A stretch of 64,000 bases of DNA from Gemmata massiliana (GCF_901538265.1 NZ_LR593886.1:5787738-5851737), one strand, 5' to 3'; counted from the first letter of the stretch, positions 44,691 through 53,556 are shown. A program made the numbers and translations. Notes: generated from the sequence alone by a model not told the origin.

Positions 44691-45704
44691 CCCGTACCGC
44701 GTCACCGCGGCGTCCAGAATCATGCCGATGAGTTCTGGGTACGTCAGCCCCATGCGGTACGCGAGGTAGCACAGGTCGCTGGATTCGGGATTCAGCCCCG
44801 GGAGCGGGTTCACTTCCAAGAAGTACGGCACGCCGGCGCGCACGCGGAAGTCCAGTCGGGCGATGTCGCGGCACCCCAAGCCGGCATAAACGGCCATCGC
44901 GTCCGCTTCAATGGTGCGGGTCACATCGGGCGGGAGCCTCGCGGGTGCCACGTAGTCGACCGCGTCGTGCCAGTTCCGCTTCACTTCCAAACTGTACACG
45001 AAGTCCGCGTTCGCCGTCTTCGGGATCACGTGCATGATGCCGATCGATTGCGGCGGATCGCTCCCGACGAGGCCGATCGTCACCTCGTCACCGGCAATGA
45101 ACTCTTCGACCAGCACCGGCTGCTGGTAGTCCTTCCACAAACTCACCACGGTCGGGCCGAACTCCGCGGCCGTCTTGATGAGGCACCGGTTGCGAATGCC
45201 CTTACTCGACCCCTCGCAGGTCGGCTTCGCAATCACTGGAAGTGACAGCCCGGCCTCTTCGAGGATCGGCGGGAACTCCGCAAAATCGCCGTCGTACTCA
45301 CCTGGAATCGGTGCGAGTGTGATCCCCTTCGGCACCGTTACGCCCAGCGATTCCGCGACGCGGCGCGTCATGTCCTTATCGAGCGCGACCGCCAGTGCGA
45401 GCGGATCAGAGCCGGTGTACGGGATGCCGAGCATCTCGCACACAGCGGGGACACGAGACTCGCGCGAGCGACTCACACCCGAGCCTTCCGCGAAGTTGAA
45501 CACCAGATCGGGCGGGTTCTTGAGAACGGCTTCGAGAAAGGGGCGCCCGTCGCCGAGTTCCACAACCGTATGGCCGAGCGCGCGGAACACATCACCGATG
45601 GCCTTCACGGTAACGGGAGAATCGAACTCTTCGTGGAGATCATCCGGCGCCCCGGTCGGGAGCGGACCGTCCGGTTTCAGGGTACACGCGATTCCGATTC
45701 GCAT
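44682..45704 (-). CDS. D-alanine-D-alanine ligase-like ATP-grasp protein
   Basis: A 340-residue ATP-grasp enzyme. The central domain has VIAKPTCEGSSKGI (ATP loop), VLVEEFIAGDEVTIGLVG, and the final metal site DFRVRAGVPYFLEVNPLPGLNPESS, close to D-Ala-D-Ala ligase. The N-terminal domain is divergent: PDLVFNFAEG replaces the usual serine-glutamate substrate strand, so the amino-acid substrate may differ. The ATG at 45704, eight bases after GGAG, is preferred to GTG at 45713. No cell-wall genes flank it, which supports a role outside the main peptidoglycan pathway. Confidence 0.85.
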   Translation of the reverse strand: MRIGIACTLKPDGPLPTGAPDDLHEEFDSPVTVKAIGDVFRALGHTVVELGDGRPFLEAVLKNPPDLVFNFAEGSGVSRSRESRVPAVCEMLGIPYTGSDPLALAVALDKDMTRRVAESLGVTVPKGITLAPIPGEYDGDFAEFPPILEEAGLSLPVIAKPTCEGSSKGIRNRCLIKTAAEFGPTVVSLWKDYQQPVLVEEFIAGDEVTIGLVGSDPPQSIGIMHVIPKTANADFVYSLEVKRNWHDAVDYVAPARLPPDVTRTIEADAMAVYAGLGCRDIARLDFRVRAGVPYFLEVNPLPGLNPESSDLCYLAYRMGLTYPELIGMILDAAVTRYGLR

Positions 45705-45904
45705 GACGAGCACTCCGCATCAGTATGGCCCGCTCGCTCGCGAAGCGACGGAGCGCAGGATATTGCAACCGATCAAGTAGCCCGTCGTGTCTGGACTTCG
45801 TCTACTTTGATCGTGCCTTCGATTTGTTGTACATGGTCCAGGCGCAAGATCTGTTCACAGCGACCAAGATTGCCCGATTTCACGGACTCGTGGAGAAGAA
45901 CGAG

Positions 45905-45936
45905 TGAAACGAACAACCCCGGGCAACAGCCCGGGG
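45905..45936 (-). terminator. Rho-independent terminator of the KamA-family gene
   Basis: An 8-bp stem CCCCGGGC/GCCCGGGG (45917-45924, 45929-45936) has a four-base loop and is followed on the minus strand by TTGTTCGTTT. It lies 22 bases after the stop codon at 45959. Confidence 0.75.
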
Positions 45937-45958
45937 TCGGATCAAAGAATCGCATGGC

Positions 45959-47416
45959 TTACCCGTTCGACGCGGCGCTGCCGTTACCGTTGTTGTTCAA
46001 CATCGGGAGCGGGATGATGGGTCGCAGGGCGCCACCGTCGGTGTTGGTTTCACCCTCACTGTCCCCCTCTCCCTCGCCGCCACAGCCGTTGCGAACAACG
46101 CGCGGTTTCCGCCGGGCCATTCGCTCGTTGTCCTGCGGGATCAGCGCGGACTTATCGCCCTGAAGCAGCCCGCTCACCCCACGGGTATTCGTCGGCTGGC
46201 CGTTCACGGCGGGCTTATCTTCCGCTTGGTAGCGGATTAACAACCCTTCGTAGTTCCGCAAAACGACCGCGTCGTCGGACATTGAGACGAGGTAGTTCGG
46301 CATCATCGGGATCTTCCCACCCCCGTGCGGGCTGTCGACCACGTAGGTCGGGATGCCGATACCGGACATGTGCCCGCGCAGCCCCTCCATGATCTCCAGT
46401 CCCTTCCACACACTGGTGCGGAAGTGACCGGCCCCGGTTACGGGGTCGCAGTGGAAGAGATAGTACGGACGAACTTTGGCTTTCAGCAGGTTCCGCAGGA
46501 GCGACCGCATGGTGCCGAGGTCGTCGTTCACGCCCTTCAAAAGCACCGAGTGGTTGTTGATCGGCATCCCGGCGCGCAGTAACGACCGGCACACGCGCAC
46601 CGCTTCCGGGGTGACCTCGCGCGGGTGGTTGAAGTGCGTCTGAATGTAGACCTTTTCCGCCGAACCGAGCAGGTCGATCAGTTCCGGGTCGTACAGCCGC
46701 TGCGGGAGCGTGACGGGCACCCGGGTGCCGATGCGGATCACATCGACGTGGTTGATGGCCTTCAGGTTTTCCAGGTAGAACCGGAGCTTGCCAATGGGCA
46801 GCGTGAGCGGGTCGCCGCCGGACACGATCACGTCGCGGATCTCGCGGTGCTCGCGGACGTACTGGATCATCCGCTCGTCGTCGGCACTCACGCCCTCCCA
46901 GCCGCCGCGCGTGAGCGTGGCGCGCTTGCGCGTGCAGTACCGGCAATACATGGTGCAGTTGGGCGTGGTGATCAGAAGCGCGCGATCCGGGTACCGGTGC
47001 GTGAGGCCGGGGACCGGGGAGTCCTTGTCTTCTTCGAGCGGGTCGTCGAGTTCGTACCCGGACGGGTTCTCGGCTTCGAGCGGCGACGGCACCGACTGGA
47101 GCCGGATGGGGTCGTTCGAATCTTCCGGGTCGATGAGCGAGAAGTAGTACGGTGGGATGGCGAGCTTGTACTCGCCCTCCAAGCGCCCGAGCACTTCGAG
47201 TTCGGCGGGTGAAAACGGGAGCAGGTTCCGCAGCTGGCGCACCGAGCGGATCGCGTTGTGAGTCTGCCAGCGCCAGTCGTCCCACTGGTCGGCGCTCACG
47301 TCCTTCCACAGCGGGTGGCGCCGCGGGAGACTCGGAGGCTCTTCGTCCTCGAACCCGCTCACGGTCGGGGTGACCGCGTGCTCGACGAGCGGGTGTCGGG
47401 CGTCGGACTCGAACAT
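45959..47416 (-). CDS. KamA-family radical SAM enzyme (lysine 2,3-aminomutase-like)
   Basis: A 485-residue protein. The radical SAM cluster motif is CTMYCRYC (Cys154, 158, 161). The PLP lysine is probably Lys368 in SPHGGGKIPMMPNY. Length and motifs fit lysine 2,3-aminomutases, which make beta-lysine; EpmB relatives modify elongation factor P and are shorter. The C-terminal 80 residues, rich in Gly, Asn and Glu, look like a disordered extension. The ATG at 47416 follows a GGAGGT; a GTG at 47434 lies inside that site and is less likely. No epmA or efp gene is nearby. Confidence 0.88.
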   Translation of the reverse strand: MFESDARHPLVEHAVTPTVSGFEDEEPPSLPRRHPLWKDVSADQWDDWRWQTHNAIRSVRQLRNLLPFSPAELEVLGRLEGEYKLAIPPYYFSLIDPEDSNDPIRLQSVPSPLEAENPSGYELDDPLEEDKDSPVPGLTHRYPDRALLITTPNCTMYCRYCTRKRATLTRGGWEGVSADDERMIQYVREHREIRDVIVSGGDPLTLPIGKLRFYLENLKAINHVDVIRIGTRVPVTLPQRLYDPELIDLLGSAEKVYIQTHFNHPREVTPEAVRVCRSLLRAGMPINNHSVLLKGVNDDLGTMRSLLRNLLKAKVRPYYLFHCDPVTGAGHFRTSVWKGLEIMEGLRGHMSGIGIPTYVVDSPHGGGKIPMMPNYLVSMSDDAVVLRNYEGLLIRYQAEDKPAVNGQPTNTRGVSGLLQGDKSALIPQDNERMARRKPRVVRNGCGGEGEGDSEGETNTDGGALRPIIPLPMLNNNGNGSAASNG

Positions 47417-47931
47417 ACGCCGATTAACCTCCACGGGTCCGCGAGTCCCGGGCCGGTGCCACGCAGCAACCGGCTCGACGGGTGCGGTCCGACCGGCGGT
47501 GTGCGCCGGAGCGAGAACGCTTTAAGAACGAATCGTAACGCGAGGTCCGTGAAAAACAAGTTGCACGCCCGCCGATACTGCCCGGTTTCCGCGCTTTTTT
47601 CGCGCCACCATCATTACACACCGGACGGTTCCGCGCGCCCCGGTCGGCACCCGACCTCACATTTCTCGGCGCGCCGGCGACCAAATACGATTGACGCTGC
47701 GGAATAGCACGCCCGTAAAATGCGGTCAAGAGAAAGCGCGCGACGGTTCGGGACGGGTATTCACCTTGCTGTAACAAGTCGGTTGTAAGTGGCGGGCACC
47801 GCGAGACGACGAGAGAGAAGAAGGATGCGAGTATCAGGGCACGGTCAACGAGTGCCCCACGGCCGCAGTTTCAATTCAGACGACAAGCACACTCGTGCTG
47901 TGGGTGGTTGTCGAGTGGATAATCGGAACGG
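47417..47931. other. 515-bp gap; only a weak promoter seen
   Basis: No gene, RNA or repeat is recognised. On the minus strand, TTGTTT (47554-47559) and TACGAT (47532-47537) are 16 bp apart and could be the promoter of the KamA-family gene, about 115 bp upstream of its start. Open frames here look like chance frames of GC-rich DNA. Confidence 0.4.
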
Positions 47932-48753
47932 TCACGTCGGCCACGCAGAACCCTGTGGGCCGAACCGCGTGCCCGCCGGGAAAATCAGTCCGAATCGTTC
48001 TGCGAGCACACTCAGTAGCTGGTCGGGGTCGGTGATCTCGAACCGTTCGAGCACCTCAGCGCCGCGACGGTGCGTGAACTCGCGGTTCAGGATCGAGACC
48101 CGGGTTCCGTCCGGTCGCGCGCGCGCGGCAAGCAGGTTTTGGCGGAACTTCGAGTTCTTGTGACGGCTCGTCCACCAGTTGCCCACCTCGCGGTCGATAT
48201 CGGGCATCTCGTCGAGCGTGAATTCGTACACGTCCGCCCACGTGTCGCCGAGTTTCGCCTGGTGGAAGTACCGCGGTGCCGGGTTCCGTCCCTCACTGAT
48301 GATGCGCCGTGGTTCGTGCGGGGTCGGTTGCTCGAGGTCGATCTGGTCGATGCGTATCGGTGTCGTCGGCGTCAGCCCACCAAGCCCCACGTCGGCCAAC
48401 CACGAATCGCCGTCCACCTCGACACGCAGGAACAGGTGCGTTCGCGGCGGAGTGTATTCACGCTGCATCTGGATTCGTACCCGCGCAGCCAATGGGCGAG
48501 CGCTAAATCCAATGGCACTCAGCGCGCCGAGTAGCAACGAGTTCTGCTCGAAGCAGTAACCGCCGCGGCGATCCCCCACGAGCTTCCGCTCGATCGCGGG
48601 CAGTTCTAACTGGATCTCGCGCCCCAAGAGAACATCGAGGTTCTCGAACGGGATCGTACAGGTGTGTGCGAGAATGATGTCCCGCAGTACAGGAAGCGTC
48701 GGGGTGCGCGGGCCGACGTAACCGATGCGGGAGAGGTAAGCATCGAGGTTCAT
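47932..48753 (-). CDS. nat: Arylamine N-acetyltransferase
   Basis: A 273-residue enzyme transferring acetyl from acetyl-CoA to arylamines and hydrazines. The cysteine-protease-like triad is visible and correctly spaced: Cys67 in RRGGYCFEQN, His106 in THLFLRV, Asp121 in WLADVGLGG. The length matches prokaryotic NATs. It is divergent from the histone-deacetylase-like gene at 49059. Cytoplasmic; physiological substrate unknown. Confidence 0.95.
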   Translation of the reverse strand: MNLDAYLSRIGYVGPRTPTLPVLRDIILAHTCTIPFENLDVLLGREIQLELPAIERKLVGDRRGGYCFEQNSLLLGALSAIGFSARPLAARVRIQMQREYTPPRTHLFLRVEVDGDSWLADVGLGGLTPTTPIRIDQIDLEQPTPHEPRRIISEGRNPAPRYFHQAKLGDTWADVYEFTLDEMPDIDREVGNWWTSRHKNSKFRQNLLAARARPDGTRVSILNREFTHRRGAEVLERFEITDPDQLLSVLAERFGLIFPAGTRFGPQGSAWPT

Positions 48754-49058
48754 TTGGGGTGGTACTTATAGTGGTTCAGAAATCCACGGAACTGTTTTGG
48801 AAGTTCTGCAGCGGGCGATCCAAAGTTCCAAGACGATCTCGGCCCCAGATAACTACCTGCAACTCTCTGTTTTCTGTCGCCTCTTTGTAGGTCCATATCC
48901 CTTTTGAGATCATCGGCTTCTCCTATGACCGATCCGTGAATTCCGCGCTCATCCGTGGCGGATTGATTGCGCTCGTCGAATCTGCCGCTGCGGTCTGGTA
49001 TTATTGGCGAGGCGCGACCCACAACATTTATCCGAAGACCGGGCGCAGGTTCTTGCCC
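48754..49058. repeat. Divergent gap with a partial copy of the dispersed repeat
   Basis: About 305 bp separates nat from the deacetylase-like gene. The segment GCGCTCATCCGTGGCGGATT (about 48945-48964) resembles the GCGTTCATCCGCGGCGGATT end of the palindrome at 21727-21901, so this may be a degenerate copy. A TATTAT box at 48999-49004 could be a -10 element; no good -35 was found. Confidence 0.45.
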
Positions 49059-50018
49059 ATGAAATTGGTCTACACCCGCCATTACAACATCGGGTTTCTT
49101 GGGTTGGAGCGCATGCACCCGTTCGATTCGCGGAAGTACGGGCGCGCGTGGAAGTCCATCGGGCGTACCGTCCGGCGCTTACGGAACCGCGCGTGGGTGG
49201 GAGTTCCGCGCCCGGTGTCCGTCGCCGATCTCACGGCCGTTCACGATCCGGCGTATTTGAAGCGCCTGAGCGATCCGCCGGAACTGTCGTGGGCGCTGGA
49301 ACTGCTCTTCCTCCGAAAGTTGCCCGCATGGGTGGTGTGGCGAGTGATTTTGCGCCCCATGCGGTGGGCCGTCGCGGGTTCGCTCGTGGCTGCGCGTGAG
49401 GCACTCACGGCCGGAGTCGCGGTCAATCTTTCTGGTGGTTATCACCACGCCAAACCGGACCGCGGTGAAGGGTTCTGCGTGTTCAACGACATCGCGTACC
49501 TGGTCAACAGGCTGCGAGCCGAGGGGCGCCTGGCTGCAACCGACCGCATCGCGTATGTGGACCTCGACGCCCATCAGGGTAACGGCGTCAGCCACCACTT
49601 CCTTGCCGACCGCCAATTGTTCATGTTCGATGCGTACAACCCCAACATCTATCCCGCCCACGACCGAGAGGCTCGCGCCCGGATCGATTGCCCGGTCCCC
49701 CTCCCCACTCGGTGTGTGGGGACAGAATACCTGCAAATTCTGGAACGCACGCTTCCCGGGTTCCTCGACTCGATCAGCCGTACCGAGCGCGTCGGGCTGG
49801 CGGTCTACAACGCGGGTACCGATGTGTTCACGCACGACTCCCTCGGCGGGTTGCACCTGTCCGCTGAGGACGTACTCGCGCGTGACCTGTTCGTGGTCGA
49901 ACAGCTCCGGGCACGTGGCATTCCGGTCGTCATGCTGTTGAGTGGCGGGTACAGCCGCGATAGTTATCAACTCGTGGCGAATACGGTGATTGAACTACTC
50001 CGCCGTTACAGCCCCTAG
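49059..50018 (+). CDS. Histone-deacetylase-superfamily hydrolase
   Basis: A 319-residue arginase-fold amidohydrolase, closest in pattern to class IV (HDAC11-like) bacterial proteins. The active-site histidines are in SGGYHHAKPDRGEGFCVFND (His129, His130). Zinc ligands are Asp170 and His172 in VDLDAHQGNG and Asp255 in NAGTDVF. SGGYSRDSY gives the late tyrosine/serine loop. The family removes acetyl or related acyl groups from lysines, polyamines or small molecules. Bacterial members are usually polyamine or acetoin-type enzymes; which applies here is unknown. The ATG at 49059 is the first sensible start. Confidence 0.88.
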   Translation: MKLVYTRHYNIGFLGLERMHPFDSRKYGRAWKSIGRTVRRLRNRAWVGVPRPVSVADLTAVHDPAYLKRLSDPPELSWALELLFLRKLPAWVVWRVILRPMRWAVAGSLVAAREALTAGVAVNLSGGYHHAKPDRGEGFCVFNDIAYLVNRLRAEGRLAATDRIAYVDLDAHQGNGVSHHFLADRQLFMFDAYNPNIYPAHDREARARIDCPVPLPTRCVGTEYLQILERTLPGFLDSISRTERVGLAVYNAGTDVFTHDSLGGLHLSAEDVLARDLFVVEQLRARGIPVVMLLSGGYSRDSYQLVANTVIELLRRYSP

Positions 50019-50062
50019 AAACCACTGATCGGACCGCGGTTCTGCGTGCTACACCGCCCGAA

Positions 50063-51397
50063 TTAGGGTTTCGCGCTCGGAACGACGGGCTGCGTCCAGG
50101 CGACTTCGACATCACCCTTCGCGTAGGGGTTCGGGTGCGGCTTGTTGCTCGTCACCTTCGCGCGCACGTACAGTTCCTTACCCGTTAGCGTGTACGCCGG
50201 GTTCGGATCGGTCGATTGCGCCACCACCTTGCCGATGTCGGGCGAGTAGTCCCCCGTCACCGGAGTTTCTTTGCCCTCTTTGTCCGTGAACACCTTCGGC
50301 GAACCGGTCAGATCGGTTCCTTTCATTGTGGCGACGAACTCCGTCTTGTATGTCACCCCGAGTTCGGTCCGGATTGCTAGCTTCAGAACACCGCCCTCGT
50401 GGGTGATCTCGTTCAGTACGACACCGGTGCTCGCGTAGAAGTCGCCCGCTTCCAACCCCTTCACGACGGTTTCCGCGGTGAGGAACGGGGCCTTCACCAT
50501 CACCCACCCGCGCCCCGGGTTCACTTTACCCACACCGTATTCGTGGTACCCGTGCGAGTCGTCGGTCGCGAGCCCGTACACGACCGACAGGTTGTGCTTA
50601 CCCAAGCGCAGCGCGAGCGTGAGGTCCCACACGCGCTCACAGCTCGCGTGCGCGCCGTCCCCGTAGTTCCGCACGCCAGGGTGCCCGTTGAATACCTCGA
50701 AGTAACGCAGTTCGTCGGCGAGCAGCATCTCCTCCGCACGCACGCCCCATCCAAAGTTCGGGTGGTTCAGGAACGCGATCATCGCGCGGCTGGTTTTCGT
50801 GCGCTGCTCGTTCACCTGGCGCAGGTTCACGCGAACCGTTTCGACCGCGTCCGCGCCATCCAGGGGCTTGATCGGGTCGCGCAGGTTGATGCCGTTGATG
50901 TGGACCGGGCGCTTCGCGTATGCGTGCGTGATCTCCTCCGCGGGCACGAGCAGGAACTTGCCCGGTTCTTCAAAGAGCGAACGGAACTCGGCGAGGGGCT
51001 TCAACCGCACTTGTGCCTTGTCCTTCACCGTGCGCGTTTCGAGCCACCGCTCCCCGAACCGCCGCGTGTACTTCGCCACGGCCGCCTTGCGGGTCGCGTT
51101 CGTGTCGGCGTCCACCCACTTCGCACCCTCCGCAATCACGTTGTGATCCGTGAGCGCGAGAAAGTCGTAGCCGTGCTGCTTGTACCAATCGACGACCATT
51201 TCGGGAAAGTCATCGCCGTCGCTCCAGAGCGTGTGCGTGTGCAGGTTCCCGCGCCAGTATTTCGGCGGCGCGGTGGTGAGCGGGGACGGGTGAGGCAGTG
51301 CGGGCGTCGTGCCGACGTCCGTATTCTGGAACGCGACAGCGACCGCGAACACGGAACCGGTGAGTACGACGGCCGCGAGCGGACGGGAGACGGGCAT
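50063..51397 (-). CDS. Exported PHP-domain phosphoesterase-like protein
   Basis: A 444-residue protein with an N-terminal signal segment (about 8-24). The PHP domain shows NLHTHTLWSDG (metal-binding HxH), LALTDHN, NHPNFGWG and VYGLATDDSHGY in order, so all expected metal clusters are present. The family uses divalent metals for phosphoester hydrolysis. A C-terminal region of about 110 residues is beta-rich and may bind substrate. The ATG at 51397 gives the signal; longer frames do not. It is convergent with the deacetylase-like gene and divergent from the carbonic-anhydrase-like gene. Confidence 0.87.
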   Translation of the reverse strand: MPVSRPLAAVVLTGSVFAVAVAFQNTDVGTTPALPHPSPLTTAPPKYWRGNLHTHTLWSDGDDFPEMVVDWYKQHGYDFLALTDHNVIAEGAKWVDADTNATRKAAVAKYTRRFGERWLETRTVKDKAQVRLKPLAEFRSLFEEPGKFLLVPAEEITHAYAKRPVHINGINLRDPIKPLDGADAVETVRVNLRQVNEQRTKTSRAMIAFLNHPNFGWGVRAEEMLLADELRYFEVFNGHPGVRNYGDGAHASCERVWDLTLALRLGKHNLSVVYGLATDDSHGYHEYGVGKVNPGRGWVMVKAPFLTAETVVKGLEAGDFYASTGVVLNEITHEGGVLKLAIRTELGVTYKTEFVATMKGTDLTGSPKVFTDKEGKETPVTGDYSPDIGKVVAQSTDPNPAYTLTGKELYVRAKVTSNKPHPNPYAKGDVEVAWTQPVVPSAKP

Positions 51398-51555
51398 GAG
51401 AGTGGGCCTCTTGGCAGCGAGAGGAACAGTAGTGAAAGTATGCGTTTCGCGGGAGCAAAGGGAACATCTTCCCGTGCCCGTTCCGCAAATGTTCACACTT
51501 CGGGCGCCGGACCGGGTAACTTGGTGGGCCACCCAACCCCATCGGACCCGCGACC

Positions 51556-52236
51556 ATGCCGACATCACCCGGACTGTCCCGCAAGTACCCGCACCACTAC
51601 CCCGCGCCGCGCAAGTACGCGCTCGTCATCAGTTGCGTCGATTGCAGGCTGCTCGACGACCTCGTGCGGTTCCTGGACCACGACAACCTGACGAACCGGT
51701 ACTACCACCTCACGTTCGCGGGGTGCGCCATCGGGCTGAACAAGAAGGCGCCGGTCTACCACCCGACGTGTACCCAGCGCAGCGAGCACACCTGCGTCCC
51801 GTTCGATTTCTCGACCTGGAAGCAGGCCCTCTACGACCACCTGAAGCTGGTGCTGACGCTCACCAAGGGCGAAGTAACGGACGTGTACGTGATCGAGCAC
51901 GCGGATTGCGGCGCGTACAAGGCGTTCCTGAACGTGGACTACTACGCGGACACCGCGAACCCCGACACGAGCGCCGAGCACAACGACCACCACGCGCACG
52001 CCCTGGAACTGGCAAAAGAACTGATCGAGTGGTACGACACACCCGCCGCTAAAGCACTGGCGGCGGACCTCAAGAAGCAGTTCGGGTTGGAAGAACTGCG
52101 CCCGCCCCTGGTCCGTGGGTTCCTGATGGACCTGCGAGGCGGGGTCGAGCGGCTGTTCGACTCACCGACTCCCGGCAAGCGCACGAAAAAGGCGCGCACA
52201 CCAGCCCCAGCCACCGACGACGAATGCTATATGTGA
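51556..52236 (+). CDS. Beta-carbonic-anhydrase-like protein
   Basis: A 226-residue protein with the zinc signature of beta-carbonic anhydrases in a divergent frame. VISCVDCRL gives the Cys-x-Asp-x-Arg set (Cys27, Asp29, Arg31), and YVIEHADCGAYKAF gives His115 and Cys118. Between them lies an unusual Cys- and His-rich segment (YHPTCTQRSEHTC), and the C-terminal 80 residues do not resemble the family. The Asp-Arg dyad that gates the zinc is intact, so hydration of CO2 is possible but not assured. A related family has no known activity. It is divergent from the PHP gene. Confidence 0.72.
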   Translation: MPTSPGLSRKYPHHYPAPRKYALVISCVDCRLLDDLVRFLDHDNLTNRYYHLTFAGCAIGLNKKAPVYHPTCTQRSEHTCVPFDFSTWKQALYDHLKLVLTLTKGEVTDVYVIEHADCGAYKAFLNVDYYADTANPDTSAEHNDHHAHALELAKELIEWYDTPAAKALAADLKKQFGLEELRPPLVRGFLMDLRGGVERLFDSPTPGKRTKKARTPAPATDDECYM

Positions 52237-52244
52237 AGTTTGTG

Positions 52245-52274
52245 CCCGGGAGCGCGAACACCCACGTTCCCGGG
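52245..52274. terminator. Short stem-loop between convergent genes
   Basis: CCCGGGA (52245-52251) pairs with TCCCGGG (52268-52274), and AGACTCTTTC follows. It is modest, and could serve either of the convergent genes ending at 52236 and 52299. Confidence 0.35.
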
Positions 52275-52298
52275 AGACTCTTTCGCCCAACTGCGGCT

Positions 52299-53171
52299 TT
52301 ACGGTTCAAGCACATCGTCTGCGTTTGTTTTTGGAGGTGTGGGCGGAATCTGCTGAACCTTCCATCCCTTGATATCAACGAACTGGAAGTGCTTCGCCTC
52401 CACACCCGGGAGGTCGATTTGCGGGTTCGTGAACTTCCACACTTCCGTGTCGCCGTTCGGCTTGAGCACATACGCCTGGGCCGGCAAGTACGAAAGCTTC
52501 GCGGTGTTCGGCCCCGGGCCGTATAGGGCCAAGCGCAGGTGAGCGAACGCGCGCTTGTCTTCGTCCGAGCGCGGTTTCACGTCCCAGTAAAGGTAGTTCT
52601 CGTCGCTCTTGGTGAGTTTGATGTCGAACCGCTCTTTCATCTCCTTCGCTTTCATACCGGAAAGGACTTCGAGGGCCGGGTTCGGAGTCAGCAACCGATT
52701 CCACGGCCAGTTCACTTCTGCATTCAGTGGCAACTTGATTGCGGTAATGGTCTTGGCGAGGCCGCTGTACAAGTACAGGGATTTGCCGTCGCAAATAAAC
52801 GCCTCGTAGTCGGTCTTCGCCGGATCATCGCTGTTATTGATCCGGAAGACCACGTAGTTCGGTTTCATCCACAACACCACCGAACCCGACCCACCGAACA
52901 TGGTCGTCTTCTTGAACACCGCGTCGGTGCGGGTCAGAGACACTTCCGCGCGCAAGTTTGTGAGGCCCGCTACCTTCTCCTCCCACGCCCGCAGGTGGGG
53001 ATCAAGAACGGGGTCCACGGCCACCGGAGGTGGAGCTTGGGGAACGGGTTCAGCCGCGGGTGCTGCCACAACGGGAGCAATCGGGACCGATTGGACGTAC
53101 ACGACGCGGGACCGGCGCGGCGGGCACGCCGCAATCAGCAAAACGGCCAGAACGATACCGACCGGGCGCAT
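52299..53171 (-). CDS. Lipoprotein of the TIGR03009-like planctomycete family
   Basis: A 290-residue protein. The N-terminus MRPVGIVLAVLLIAAC ends in a lipobox with Cys16. A Pro/Ala/Val linker follows. The body begins WEEKVAGLTNLRAEVSLTRTDAVFKK and GSVVLWMKPNYVVF, and looks like the LolA/LolB-type half-barrel found in TIGR03009 proteins. Probably an outer-membrane or periplasmic lipoprotein. ATG at 53171 is five bases after AAGGAGGT, an unusually strong site. Function is not established. Confidence 0.8.
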   Translation of the reverse strand: MRPVGIVLAVLLIAACPPRRSRVVYVQSVPIAPVVAAPAAEPVPQAPPPVAVDPVLDPHLRAWEEKVAGLTNLRAEVSLTRTDAVFKKTTMFGGSGSVVLWMKPNYVVFRINNSDDPAKTDYEAFICDGKSLYLYSGLAKTITAIKLPLNAEVNWPWNRLLTPNPALEVLSGMKAKEMKERFDIKLTKSDENYLYWDVKPRSDEDKRAFAHLRLALYGPGPNTAKLSYLPAQAYVLKPNGDTEVWKFTNPQIDLPGVEAKHFQFVDIKGWKVQQIPPTPPKTNADDVLEP

Positions 53172-53412
53172 GCGGACCTCCTTCGACCAAAATGGGGTCG
53201 TGGTCCTATAATCCGCGCAGCACGCGAACAAAAGTCCAATCACCGATTGCGCTGACGATCATTCCGAGTCGATTTATTTCGAGTCGAATCTTTTCTGATA
53301 GGTTAAGAAGCGGGCTTGGTGGAAGAGGTGAAGTGCAGAAGAGGGGCTTACTCTCCCCGCCGAGAGCGGCGGCGGGGACTTGAGTCCTTCTTTTCAATTG
53401 TGTTGGGAAGTT
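53172..53412. other. Gap upstream of lipoprotein gene
   Basis: No gene is seen. The sequence at 53240-53330 is AT-richer. A GC-rich segment with CTCCCCGCCG and CGGCGGCGGGG near 53355-53380 can form a short hairpin. It presumably holds the lipoprotein promoter on the minus strand. Confidence 0.35.
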
Positions 53413-53556
53413 TTACTCGGCCCTTCGGTCGTCTTTACCGAGCGCGATCCATAACGCACTGAGGTCGTGGGCACTGGTGTCGCTGGTCGGGCTGTGGGGG
53501 CAGCCGTCGTCCGCCAAACGGTACAGGTCGTTGCGGTCAATGCTGTCGGCTTGCAT
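53413..53556 (-). CDS. Small hypothetical protein, 47 residues
   Basis: A short acidic frame begins MQADSIDRNDLYRLADDG and ends LGKDDRRAE. Its residue balance (Asp, Leu, Arg with a single Cys-Pro-His) is protein-like, and its codons are normal for this DNA. It could be a standalone small protein, for example an anti-sigma or adaptor peptide. The upstream ribosome-binding site is poor, so the call is tentative. It lies alone in the gap between the lipoprotein and the kinase gene. Confidence 0.45.
   Translation of the reverse strand: MQADSIDRNDLYRLADDGCPHSPTSDTSAHDLSALWIALGKDDRRAE

Noticed and set aside
45725-45907. 60-codon frame between the ATP-grasp and KamA-family genes
   Set aside because: No ribosome-binding site, no homology-like pattern, and the opposite strand also has a frame there. 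The minus-strand terminator at its end explains the structure seen.
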